Source: Parapristionchus giblindavisi
Taxonomy: Eukaryota; Nematoda; Chromadorea; Rhabditida; Diplogasteridae
Length of the DNA stretch: 64,000 nucleotides
Direction of reading: 5' to 3'
Assembly: GCA_943737045.1 (NCBI GenBank)
Contig: CALSFV010000265.1
Coordinates: 558,001-622,000, forward strand
Position numbers and translations under genes: made by a program. The notes beneath the pieces are model-generated. The model was given only the letters and a program-made list of their open reading frames with translations. It was not told the DNA's origin and searched no databases. Each line of letters begins with the position of its first letter. Within the stretch, counting starts at the first letter, position 1. This document shows positions 24,943-35,693 of this stretch, piece after piece.

Positions 24943-25073
24943 ATTCGTTCGGAGAAAGATCTACAAACAGCTTTCTCCCTCTATGTCGCTGAGAAGGAGT
25001 TCGAGTTCGAGCATAGAGACCTCCATCCCGGAAATATCTTGATTAGAAAGATTAGTGCAAGAACAATGATCAA

Positions 25074-25499
25074 GTAAGAGATCAAATATTTTCCAATAGG
25101 TCAATTAAGAAAAAAAATCGATACATCTATATTCCCTCTCGATTTTGTGTACCTGTAATGTTCCAAATATCCATAAAAATAAATATCTTATGAGAGTTGG
25201 AGAGACTGAGATATTTTGAGAAACGTGAATAACAGATTTCACGAACGATTCCTGTAAAAATGAGCAAAAAAAAATTTCGACAGGCGAACCCGAACCATCC
25301 ACAGTCTGATCTAGGGCAGCACACAATACCACTACACCAGACATTGCTACTCTATAAAAAGTTCAACGAACATTCACTCGTATTGTTTTCTATCGATGTT
25401 TTCCCTCCCCCTCCTATCCTCTTTCTCTCCCTTCTTATATTGATCGTCTGAAAATTCATGGCCTACGCGCGTTAGCTGAGAGGAGAGTCATAGGTGATC
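25074..25499. other. non-coding stretch after the last kinase exon
   Basis: No exon encoding the kinase DFG/DYT region on the plus strand. A minus-strand frame at 25105-25344 is discussed among the findings. Confidence 0.35.
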
Positions 25500-25851
25500 T
25501 ATGTTTAGCTCATTTGATTATGAACAATTCTACTATTATTTCCCCCTCATCATTTTATGTATACAAACCAGTCCGTGACCGAGTATCATCTTTTGGAGTC
25601 CATATTGAACACACCACCAGTACCCCTCGTTTTCATTCTTTCCCACTCAGAACAGCCCGATTATACTCCCAATTACCAGTTATTATCCGAACAGCCCCTA
25701 ATATTAGATTATTTAAACGTTGATTGGATGCCCACCCCAATATCGTCGAATTATCACTCTCTCAATGAATCTGGAGAGTCTTCAATCATATCTTTACCAA
25801 TATTGTTCACTTACTTGCTGTTGCGCCTCGGGCGTAGATAAATTATCATTA
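25500..25851 (+). mobile_element. 3' end of a LINE, flush with duplication copy 2
   Basis: Plus-strand frame 25514-25723 reads as the extreme C-terminus of a non-LTR reverse transcriptase (FPLRTARLYSQLPVIIRTAP ... RLFKR), broken by a stop. It ends at CGCCTCGGGCGTAGATAAAT followed by an ATT-like tail. The same 3' end, reverse-complemented, recurs at about 49750-49795. It abuts the left border of the duplicated segment. Confidence 0.6.
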
Positions 25852-27078
25852 TAAACGCATAATGACGATAAGACTTTGCAGTCGCGAGATTACGGTAGCT
25901 CACGATCCTTCAAATGTGACACAACTCGTGACAGCCATTCTGGACTGAATGAAGCCATTTCTATATCTATAGATCTACCTCTCTGATTTACATGTTATGC
26001 CCAATAATGGTTGATCTCGCCTCCTTGTACAGTATTCGCATTTCAAACTTCATGTCTAGAAACGGTTTATGTGATCTTTGATCTTTGATTATTAGGAAAG
26101 ATTTGTGTTAAATTGTTGTTTTTTTTCTATAAATTTCATGGATGGTAATTGTTAGAGTAACTATGAAATTGTATAAGTAAAGAATTGCATGCACATTAAA
26201 TATAAAATTTGAGATGTGATTTTTTAGAGAATAATAATTGTGCTTCATTCTGTTTCGGTCACTACCCGCTACACCATAAACCGTTGCATCTGAAACTCAT
26301 GTTCAAGAGAAACACTTTTTTTGTTCTTTCAGCCAATTTTGAGCATATCGAACGTAAAATATTTTTGCGGACAAATTGATATATCGTAGAACTAAAAAAT
26401 CCTTACTTTGTTATTTCAACAAAAAATTGTAGACCGCGATGCTGAAAAAAAAACTGCCTCGAAAGTGGGCTTGAAAAAAAGCTTTCAGCACCTTGCCATG
26501 TTTATGCTCATTTCAAAGAACCCGTTTATTACGTCATTTTTCTTTTTTTATATTATTCCATTAGAATCGTTTGTACCCAAGATACAAGCAATTCAAATCT
26601 ATTTTGATTCATGTAATTCTCTTGTACGTGAGTTCCAGACAAAATATTCAACATGAAAGATATTCTACTCTGTTTTTTTCGATATGTTCATTGTGTAGTA
26701 CTAGAGGTGAAGCGATGATTTTCACTGCACTAGCAGTGATCACCCACATGGCATTGCGTGGCTTGAATAACGTGCTTTATTGTTAGCTTTAGATACTGTG
26801 AGTGACATTTGTTGAAAAATTCATTGGATCATTTCAAAAGACACACACAGTACAACGCAAAATGGACCACGGAAAATAATATAATACACAAAGTGATTAG
26901 CTCAGACAGAAATACGAAACATTATGGAATACGCATTTTAAGCAAATTCAAAATACAATTTATAATACATAATTAAATATAAGACATGACTCAGGTGAAT
27001 CATTTCACTTGTTATTCAATGAATATTACTAATCTAGATCCGTAATATGTATTAATTACAACAGTTTGATCACGGTAA

Positions 27079-30000
27079 TTACATAAATCTTGGGGGCGGA
27101 GCTTGATTGGCTCTTGGAATGGCATCATCTCCACTATCCTCTTCATCGTCTTCATCCGATCCGAGATCTCTGGCAACATCTTCATCATCATCTCTAACAT
27201 CTTCATGTTCTTCGTCTTCGTCATCATCATTCTCCGATGACGTCGTTTCTCTCGGAAAGAACTCTCGAGACACTCTATCTTCACTCTCATCATCACGACG
27301 ATCAGGGATCGATTCTCCATGAAAGGGAGCGAAATGATCCTCGAATGGGGGACTATCACTACCACTTCCGTCTGACGATAATGTTCCATCGGAACCAGAA
27401 AACGACGAGTCGACGGTTGAATCGGATTCAGAATCAGATTCTTCTGAACTCGAATCGTCAGAGGATTCATCGGAAGAGTAGTCAGTACATGATGATTCAT
27501 CTGTGGTTATCTCATCTCCTTTGACATTGATCTCTCTCTCATCGATTACTTCGTCGTCCAAGTCCGAATCTGGAATGACCATAATAATTATTCTTTCCCA
27601 ATGGTCTCAATTCAGATCTCAAATTGGGTCATGTTCACAGAAATTTATAACTCTTTCAACAACTTTTTTTGATTTTAGCTACTAATTTTTGGTTAGGTCC
27701 ATGAATAAACAATTACATAGCACCTTTTTGTGAGAATTTTGTGATCTGCTAGATTCTATAATATGCGATAAGGAATAATAGCTTGGTCGTATTACTCACC
27801 TCCCTTAGGGAATCCCAATCTGCCCGGTAGATCAGTGTACTTGCAACTCCATGATCGAACCGTATAATCATCGGAACCCGATGCGATCATGTACGGATCC
27901 ATTGGGTTCCATGAGACAGAATTCACGGTTTTCCTGTGTCCGGAGAGACTACAGATGGGGAATTCATCAGTGATCCTCCAGATTCGAATTGTCTCTTCTG
28001 AAGAAGAATACAATTAAAAACACACCCGAGCTAAAAGCAAAAGCACGAAAAAACTATCCCTTTCAGATCATAACGATGGTGTCAAACTAAAAGTTAACTT
28101 AACTAACCAAGTTAACTAAAATTTAACTAGACAGAAAGATACTGGAAGAATAGTTAGTTACCTCCGGAATCATTTCCATATGAGCCAGAACATATGAATT
28201 CATTGTTCGTTCCACCAAAGGATGCATTGATGACATATCCACCATCATAATATCCTTGGAATGTACGAAGAAGACATCGGGTCTGAAGACTCCACAAACG
28301 GAGACCGAGATTCTTTGTGGTCACGAGAATGATCCTGAAAATAGGTAATTTAGTTTTCACTCGTAGTTGTAGTTGAAAATGGCAGAAAATCATTGAACAA
28401 AACTACAATATTCTTACTCAAACCAATTTTTCTTTTGCTATTCCACATTATTTTCATCACAACTTTAAAGGTGGAGACTCGCGAATGTTCATGCAAATCT
28501 CTTGTATCTCGCTTATGCAAGAATCAAGTGATATGCAAGAAGATAGAGTGACCACTCATCAATCCCTTAGCGCAATGGTATGACTTCTGACTAGATAGCA
28601 CATGGTCGCGGGTTCGAATCCTAATGCCGAACTTTCTTATTTTCAAAAAGCGCGCCTTTGCCTGCGATTACAAGCATGATTCATTCATGATTCTAGCGGT
28701 CAATAAGCTGAATCAGCATAAAGTAAATAGTGTACTGTGAGTAGAATAACTTTTGCTAACTTTCTGTCACAGTTTGGCTACGAAAATATTCGCGGAAGTC
28801 CACCTTTAAACATATTTTCGATTTAGAAAAAAATAAAAATTACTCACTGTTCCGATGGATGTACAGTCATGTTTGAAATAAAATTCTTCTCTCTGATTAC
28901 GGTATTGTCATCTCTCTTGCCTCCCTTGCCAACGTTACGGTACCAACGAATTCTGAAACCAAATTTTGATCTTTGAACTTTCACTTAAGTATTAGATTTT
29001 TTTACTGTCGACCTTTCAAAAAGTAGAAATAAGACTTTGATCTCTGGGGGACAACGGACTTGATCTTTGATCTCTGAATTTGGACAACGGACTTGATCTT
29101 TGATCTCTCTAACCTGTCGTGGGTATCAGCCGCATAGACTCCTCTTCCACTCTTGCAGGCATACACACAACGGATACGGAAACCCTCGTAGACGCATAGT
29201 AGTGAGTAAACTCCACGGGAGATTTCCTGGAAAAAAACATTTGAGATATCAGACATTTTTACCAGATATCAAATACATGTTTCACACCCGACCACTAACC
29301 TGTGAAAGTTAGATCTAATTTCAATTGACACCATCACATTCCAAACTCTTTCGCTGATCATTTTTCACAGTTTTTCAAAGATATTTTTTAGACACATCCA
29401 ATTAATCAAAAACCGTCGTTTCCAGAAAAATTTAAGTTTTGCCTAATGCAAACGATCTACTATGTTTGCTTACTCCACTCACATAAAATTTCGAAATGAT
29501 CTAGTCTTACATAGAAAATGAGATTTCCTTTGAGATCTCCAATGACCAATTGATAACTTCCTTTCGATGATCTCTTCTTGAACATGGCAACATCTTGGAA
29601 TGAATGAGGTTCATGATGGGGAATCTGTGTGTAGATCGTGTCGTTGTGCATATCATACACGTATACCTGAAAGGATACATTTACATTAAAGACACACTCT
29701 AACCTAATTTTACTCTCCACTCTGGCTACGCTCTCTCGCAGACAAAGAAAGTGAGAGAGTGTGGTCAGAGCGGAGATTTTCAAATTAGCACGGGGTGTGC
29801 TTTCAATATGGTTTATTCGTAATGTTCTTCCATAGTCAGAGAACAACGAGATAGTGCTCGAAATGAGGAGACAATGACTCTTTCAGGCTAATTGAAAGGC
29901 GCACCCTGAGCCAATTTTACGCTCCGCTCTGGCAATGGTCTCTCGTTGACAGAGAAAGGAAGAGAACGTGGCCAGAGCGGAGAGTTTCAAATCAAAAATA

Positions 30001-33000
30001 GCTCGGGAGTAAGAATCACTCACGTTGCATGTTCCACTGTGTCTTGAGTTACTTGCGCTCTGAACCTCAATGTTGATATTAAATGAAGAGACTGTAATGG
30101 ACAAGCATACGGTATGATCATCGAGTCCACAAACAGTTAGAAGACGAGAATCTCCACTCCATGACATTCCTGTGACACCACTCGCTACCTCTCGAGCTTT
30201 GATCTTACGGTAGGAATCGAGCTCACGAGTCCGAGTATTTACCTGTAATATTGAACAATCGGTTGAGGTTCACAGTTTAGAGCCTAATGACCGAAACAGT
30301 GAATCTCGCCGCTAATAATAACTACTTTTGAGAGTTACTAATACCCAATTCCATGAGCAAAACTGCATGTCTACTGTGATCTATTTCCATTTTAATATTG
30401 GTATAATTGGCCTGTTTTAATAGAAGAAATTCGCGGGCTGCTTGGTCTTGATCTACAGTATCAAAATGGTCGCTCACCTTCCAGAAGTGAATGATGGTGG
30501 AGTATGTGGCGGAAGCGAGATACTTTCCACACGGGGAGAACAAAACCTTCCACACTTCGCCCTTGTGCTCCTGAAAAGATAATTATGGTAAACAAAACTG
30601 TAAAATTAAATTGTCATGCTACCGCACTAGAGAGATAATACACCGTACAAACAGAATTGACAAAAATCAATAATTCACTAAAATCGTGCTCTAACCTCTC
30701 TACAGCATTTCTCAACAAAGTATTGTTCATGCTGAGGTTGACATTCGTGATCAATGAAGAGCATCGATGGATCTTTGTATGCGACACTTTTACTGTGAAG
30801 ATGACGTTGGCAACTGTTCACTTGTCGTTCCCAAGCTGAAATAGATGTTTTCGAAAATATTTTCAGCATCATTGATTGTATAAAAGCGTTTGATTATTTG
30901 GTTCGAGAGTTGCCACGCTCATTAAAAGGTCTTTAGTGTCCTGCTCATCTGTGCTTCGAAAAGAACAGCAAGTATTCAAGCATTGTATATGATTTGTTGC
31001 AGATTTTCGGACAATAACTGCAAGCCCAAGGGATGTACCAAAACATATTGATAGCATTGATTATCGATTTTTGAGTGTCCGGCCGTACCTTGTTCGAGTA
31101 GTGTTTCTAATCGATTAGCTGGTAGCATGAATGATGGAGGGAGCAATCTCTGGAGTCTCTTGCAGATTCTTCGAACATCGGGTGTCTTTCCGTCGCCACT
31201 GAAAAAAATGTCCATAATATCTATCGACAGTTGGCTGTTCTTATCAAAATACTCATTTTTCTATCCTACAAACCGCAATTTCTTATTTTGCTATGAAATC
31301 CGTAAAATCTGCACGATAAACATTAAAGATTCGAAAGAAAAAACAATCCTTCGCATTAAAGAGCCATTTTACACATTATTTCAAATTTTAAAAAAAGTAA
31401 AAATTTAATTCCGCACTGACCCTCTCTTTGCATCAGGTTTATACTTTGCATATCTCTTTCTGGCGAAGATTTCCTCATGAGATTCGAATATGACTCGAGT
31501 CAATTCCTTCTTCGCTGGATCTCTTCTAGAGAAATCCCTCTTGAGCAAAGTCAGTGCGAGAGCTCTCTAAAATAAGAAAATAAAAAAAACAGCCATCATT
31601 CACTACTGAATATTTACGATTCGATTTTTCTTGAATCCAATTGATTTAAAGTGTTCACAGAACGCATAAATAAGCCAGGGATATGCAATCTCTAGTGTAT
31701 TGACTAATTATTATTTCACAATTTTGTTCGAAAGTCGTTCATGCATGGGCGTATGATAAATATATGATGTGGTGAGATCGCACATTCCTGGCTTATTTAT
31801 GCGTTATGTCAACACTTTAAATCGATGATTTTTTAGAATAAATCAAATTATTACTCACTTTATCCTTCAAAATGAGATCGAAGAACTTCTCCTCAGTGAG
31901 AACCCGTTTTATGACCTTAACCTGACGATTCTGAAATAATCAATAACTGTATAGTGAATAATCAATATTAGCCATGCACATAAAAAACTTAACGTACTCA
32001 ATATTGAATAAAAGAGGATAAAAATAGATATAAACTTTTATCAGCCCTCAAAGATTGTAAAAATTACCGATAAGAATTCACGACTGCTATCGATGATGGC
32101 CACAGCATCATCCCAATTCGACTCTGCTATGGCATTTCGTAGTCTGACCGCATGAGAATTCTCCACTTTGATTTGAGTCTCATTCACGAGACATTGCACC
32201 GTCTCACTGCAATAAATCAATCAATAATTTAATCAATATGCAGAAATAGCATGGAAACCCCATGTAGTGACGATCCTGTTTAATTATTTACTATAATAAT
32301 TTTGTGGTTCATCGTTTCTTCATTTCGCACACTATTTCTTTGTCTCTGACAACGTAAGAAAACAGAGAAAAAAATAGAGCGAGTGCAGAAGTGATATAAC
32401 ATATACGCTTAAAGTAAACCATGGTGTACCGTATCGCACTTTTTGTTATTTTGTCATGTTTTCAGTTACGTGTTCCTTGTTGGAAACTGTTGTTTATTAT
32501 AGACTAATCAGTAGTTCAGTGGCAACAATTCCCTCCCAAATGGTTTTTTTTGGTAAAAGTCATTGAAAAAAGCTCTTTGATTATTAACCCACTTGAGTCC
32601 AAGATCCTGTAGATATTGAGCGATGACTCGAACCGTATTCCTCTCAGTCTCATTCAATCTCTTACGTGGAGACAATACAGGCGCGGGCGTCTTGATCGTA
32701 ACCTCGATTGGATTCAACGGAGATAATAAGGGCTGCAAAGATTTTTGATTTTTTATCAAATTTGCATATTTCATTTCCTTCCTCTCATATCTATCATCCT
32801 ACAGACAAATCCATCTCAATCATCGCTTTCACATTTTTGAAATCTTTTCTCTTGCTATCAATTTTTTTCTCCTAACAATAAGGACTGAAAGTTGATACAT
32901 ACATACACTAGTGAACATTATAAATCGTTAAAATATCAATAACACTCACCTTGCTCGCTCCATTCTCCGCAGCAACTAGTTTAGCCTTGAGTGAACTTTG

Positions 33001-33054
33001 TTGAAGTCGAGAAGCGACTGAACTCGTCGAGGCTGTCGTCAGACCACTGTGCAT
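27079..33054 (-). CDS. WDR26: WDR26/GID7-like subunit of the GID/CTLH E3 ubiquitin ligase
   Basis: Fifteen exons on the minus strand: 33054-32950, 32732-32593, 32206-32068, 31930-31859, 31566-31421, 31198-31089, 30835-30696, 30570-30478, 30242-30024, 29666-29511, 29226-29114, 28952-28848, 28334-28162, 27997-27800, 27569-27079. They total 2400 bp, keep phase throughout and give 799 aa. Order: Ser/Thr-rich N-terminus; LisH about 58-92 (ERNTVRVIAQYLQDLGLNET); CTLH about 95-200; LPPSFMLPANRLETLLEQA, a close match to WDR26; WD40 propeller about 285-636 (SGHRKTVNSVSWNP at the last blade); then a 160-residue Asp/Glu/Ser-rich tail. In other organisms WDR26/GID7 bridges the ligase and its substrates in cytoplasm and nucleus. 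The tail is far longer and more acidic than I know for the vertebrate protein. The start is the first ATG after an AG acceptor. A possible poly(A) signal (AATAAA, minus strand) lies near 26775. Confidence 0.88.
28469..28805. mobile_element. 337 bp TTAA-flanked element containing a tRNA-like segment
   Basis: Ends AGGTGG and CCACCT with TTAA on both sides; the orthologous intron of copy 1 (near 6445) has the uninterrupted ACTTTAAACATATTTTCG, so this is a clean post-duplication insertion. Subterminal GACTCGCGAAT / ATTCGCG repeats are present. The interior includes TAGCGCAATGG and GGGTTCGAATCC, tRNA A-box and B-box-like sequences (28566-28622). Confidence 0.85.
28566..28635 (+). repeat. tRNA-like sequence (degenerate)
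   Basis: A-box-like TAGCGCAATGG and B-box GGTTCGAATCC are separated by about 35 bp as in a tRNA, but the acceptor stem does not pair. Best read as a tRNA-derived internal promoter within the surrounding element, not a working tRNA gene. Confidence 0.5.
28970..29110. repeat. GATCTTTGATC minisatellite, copy 2
   Basis: Orthologue of the array at 6600-6790, with fewer units, in the same intron of the intact WDR26-like gene. Confidence 0.65.
29703..30006. repeat. pair of small palindromic repeats in WDR26 intron
   Basis: Two hairpins (about 29703-29797 and 29895-30006) of the CTCCGCTCTGGCA family, orthologous to those at 8213 and 8419. The intron border sequences are intact around them. Confidence 0.75.
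31666..31805. mobile_element. 140 bp MITE (CGCATAAATAAGCCAGG ends)
   Basis: Terminal inverted repeats CGCATAAATAAGCCAGGGAT and CATTCCTGGCTTATTTATGC enclose a short AT-rich core containing CGTTCATGCATGGGCG. A damaged relative at about 10139-10215 plus 10875-10915 is split by the LINE fragment in copy 1. The core also occurs at about 55990-56065 in a vps-11 intron. Confidence 0.75.
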
Positions 33055-33066
33055 TCTGCAATTTTG
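33055..33066 (-). promoter_or_regulatory. splice acceptor abutting WDR26 start codon
   Basis: AAAATTGCAG lies one base before the ATG. No upstream coding exon is seen, so this is a likely spliced-leader acceptor, though a 5' UTR intron would look the same. Confidence 0.5.
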
Positions 33067-33390
33067 TGTTAAAAATCATCTCACCCAAAAATGGTGTCCT
33101 CATGTTTTTTCATAAACTATGTCCCCCAAAACAAAGGAAAAACATTCGAGAGAGTGTGCAAAGCGAGGAGAATTTTCTCTGATCAACTTTTCAAGAACAA
33201 ACAGAGCATTGAGATTTTTTAAAACTATGTGTAAAACATTAGAAGAATCATCATTGGAAAAGACAGGCCAGATATAATAAAAGAAAAGGTCAATGAAAGC
33301 AGCAATTGTGTTGACTATTATCGAACTTTTCCATCTTATCTATCACGATCTCTTCCTCTTCTTCTCCCGCAATCAATACACGCCCTTTCA

Positions 33391-35693
33391 GTGTATCATG
33401 TGCATTTGTTCCTGGTTTTATCTTATCAATTTATTATTCTTTATTCTGTAAGATAATATCTTTAATATTATTAAATATTATTTATTTTTAACTTTTTTTA
33501 CTAATGAAAATTTGAATAAAAATTTGAAACTTATACGTTGAAAGAGCTAATCGACAGTCGCCTATGAAAAGAGACTAAAGATACGTGCTAGATGGAAAAG
33601 TTGCCATTTTGAGATTCGCGAGTAAGCTACTATTGCCCATGTTGTTGATGGACTTAGCCATAAATGTCTATGAATGACCAACCTCAATCTCTTCGTCACG
33701 GGTTCACCGTCGTCGTCGTCTTCCTCACACAATGCAGAAGACTGCAACTTGCGTGTTAGGGGCTCGATTTTGTCTGATGGATACGGCGAGCCTGAGCCGT
33801 TCCTCCTTTTCTTCCTGTCCTCTATCTGTCCAATTCACCACCGATGCACAGTCTGAACGAACATAGGTATAGTTAGAGTGGAAGACACACAGACACACGA
33901 GTGGTTAGAGATGCAGAGGGAAAACGAGAGAAATAGAGAGAGGAAGAACGAATGATATAGCGAAGAGAGTGAGAGGAGACACAGGGCACGTGAGGGAAAA
34001 TATGTTCTTGGTAGGAGGTGATTGAGATGTGACTAAGGTAATATTTTAAATTTACTTTGACTAGATTGGGTATCGCGTCCCTTAAAGGGTACCCCTTAAA
34101 GGACCCGGTTTACCCAAAATCTTCAACCCTTCAAAACAGCTGATAGTGGGATAGTGAGAGTTGAAAGGAGAAATATAGATCGATTGACTTACAATCCGTC
34201 ATACCTCTTTGTGTAGTGTAGTGTGCTCTGATTGAGCGATCAGAACACGATGTCGATGTCTCTCAGAGAAATACAGCTTTGATGTAGACGATGAAGTTCA
34301 ACGATAACGACTACAATGTATAGAGTCTTTAATGTACCATAGAAAGGATAGTATTCTCCATGTGGCATACACGCACAGTCACTAGAGAACCGCACCGCTC
34401 GAGTTGTTGTGAGCCGCGCCATCTCGTCCAAGTGGGTCAGTTAGGGATGGGTTGGGTCAACTATATATGCCTCCTCTGTTCCCTATGGTGTTCTAACTTT
34501 CTTGTAGATAACACTATGTTGACAACAAGTATATGAATCATAAGATCTGGATTAGGAAATTGCTGTGTAAGAGATAATGATCAGTGGTTGATAGATAAGA
34601 AAATAAGCGCGGATTTGATCTTCATCCAAAATCTTCTCCAGAGATTTTAGACACAAATAGTAACTGAGTTATACTATTATTAATGAATTAAATTTTCGGC
34701 GCACATAATTGTTTGATAGAAAAAAATCACTTCACGATTCTCCCTTTCTCATTCGTTGATTTCTGGTCCACTGCGGTTGTATTCGATTTAGTATTCTTGT
34801 ATTATATTTGCATGGTGATAAATGATAAAAACACTTCATTCTTATCGATTCAAATAAAATAATACAACTGGTACGATCCTATGAATGAAAGTTGTGAACA
34901 AACAAACACACGTGCAAAAGACAAAAGCAGATTTCAATTTCCCGTTTACGACCTGAATTGTCTAAATTTTCTATCCAATTTCCTCATTTACACGTTTTCT
35001 GTGATAAATCTTAGTTTATTTAATCTTAACATGTGAAATAGTTGATAAAGTCTCACTGAGACAACTACCCATCTCCATCGATTGCCCAAGAACGATATCC
35101 ACCTTCATGTCGTCTAGAAAGAACAATTTGTTTGTCTTTTTTCTATATAAGTGTATGAGACAATAACAGTGTTATTGAGAGTAAAAATATTTGATTTCTA
35201 AACGTTCAAGAGAAAATCAGAGACCATAAAGATCTTTGAAAACGAAATCTCTTTTGATTCATGTCATTTTGAAGTTCAGAAATCTAGAATTTTTTATAGA
35301 TAGCAGACAAACGTGAGTAATCTTATTATCGAAAGAGGCGTGATCATGAATAGAGAAAATATTGAGCAATCCACACCATCACCCCTTGGACATTTCGTCT
35401 GTGCAAAATTTTTTTGGATATACTTCGAGATAAAATGGAGAACGGAAATAATCACGGGACTTCAAATCGGAGAAAAGGAGACGAAAATAGAACTTTTGAT
35501 GCTCTTGTCTGAATAAGATTAGTCTACTGATGTAAGAAGATTTGTAGAGAAAGAATGTGATTACAATTGTTATTTATTTAATATAATATTAATATAATTT
35601 AATATAGTTATTTAATAGAATTGTTAGATGTAGATTCTACACCACGATGACTATCGAATAAATGAGTATAATGAACAGGAAGAGCATAGATCA
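33391..35693. other. intergenic stretch upstream of the WDR26-like gene
   Basis: No supported gene. Contains an A/T-rich block (33420-33540), an internal inverted motif CCCTTAAAGGG...CCCTTTAAGG near 34078-34115, and several isolated frames without splice context. Confidence 0.4.

Larger units (their letters stand above)
14846..25073 (+). pseudogene. haspin-like protein kinase gene, broken
   Basis: Five exon-like blocks read in order as a haspin-family kinase (the family that phosphorylates histone H3 Thr3): 14846-14952 (upstream helix), 15405-15492 (glycine loop KKVGEGSFGELYRT and Lys-bearing IVMK), 16504-16569 and 16738-16834 (IISFEDKDG ... VTISRMLHSL ... GCYAVQG, the haspin hinge approach), then 24943-25073 (AEKEFEFEHRDLHPGNILIRK, catalytic loop with haspin-type HRDLHxGN). 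Splice phases agree among the first four. The first block contains an in-frame TAG at 14933-14935. The phase between 16834 and 24943 does not match, and the expected hinge/FIVFEF segment of about 60-80 residues is absent. The DYT/DFG region is not found after 25073. About 8 kb of nested transposons fill the gap. I call it a pseudogene; a live gene with hidden exons and stop readthrough is less likely. Confidence 0.75.
25852..33390. repeat. segmental duplication, copy 2
   Basis: Counterpart of 372-12650 in direct orientation. It contains the intact WDR26-like gene and about 1.2 kb downstream of its stop codon. Copy-2-specific gains are small (for example the 337 bp element at 28469-28805). Confidence 0.93.
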
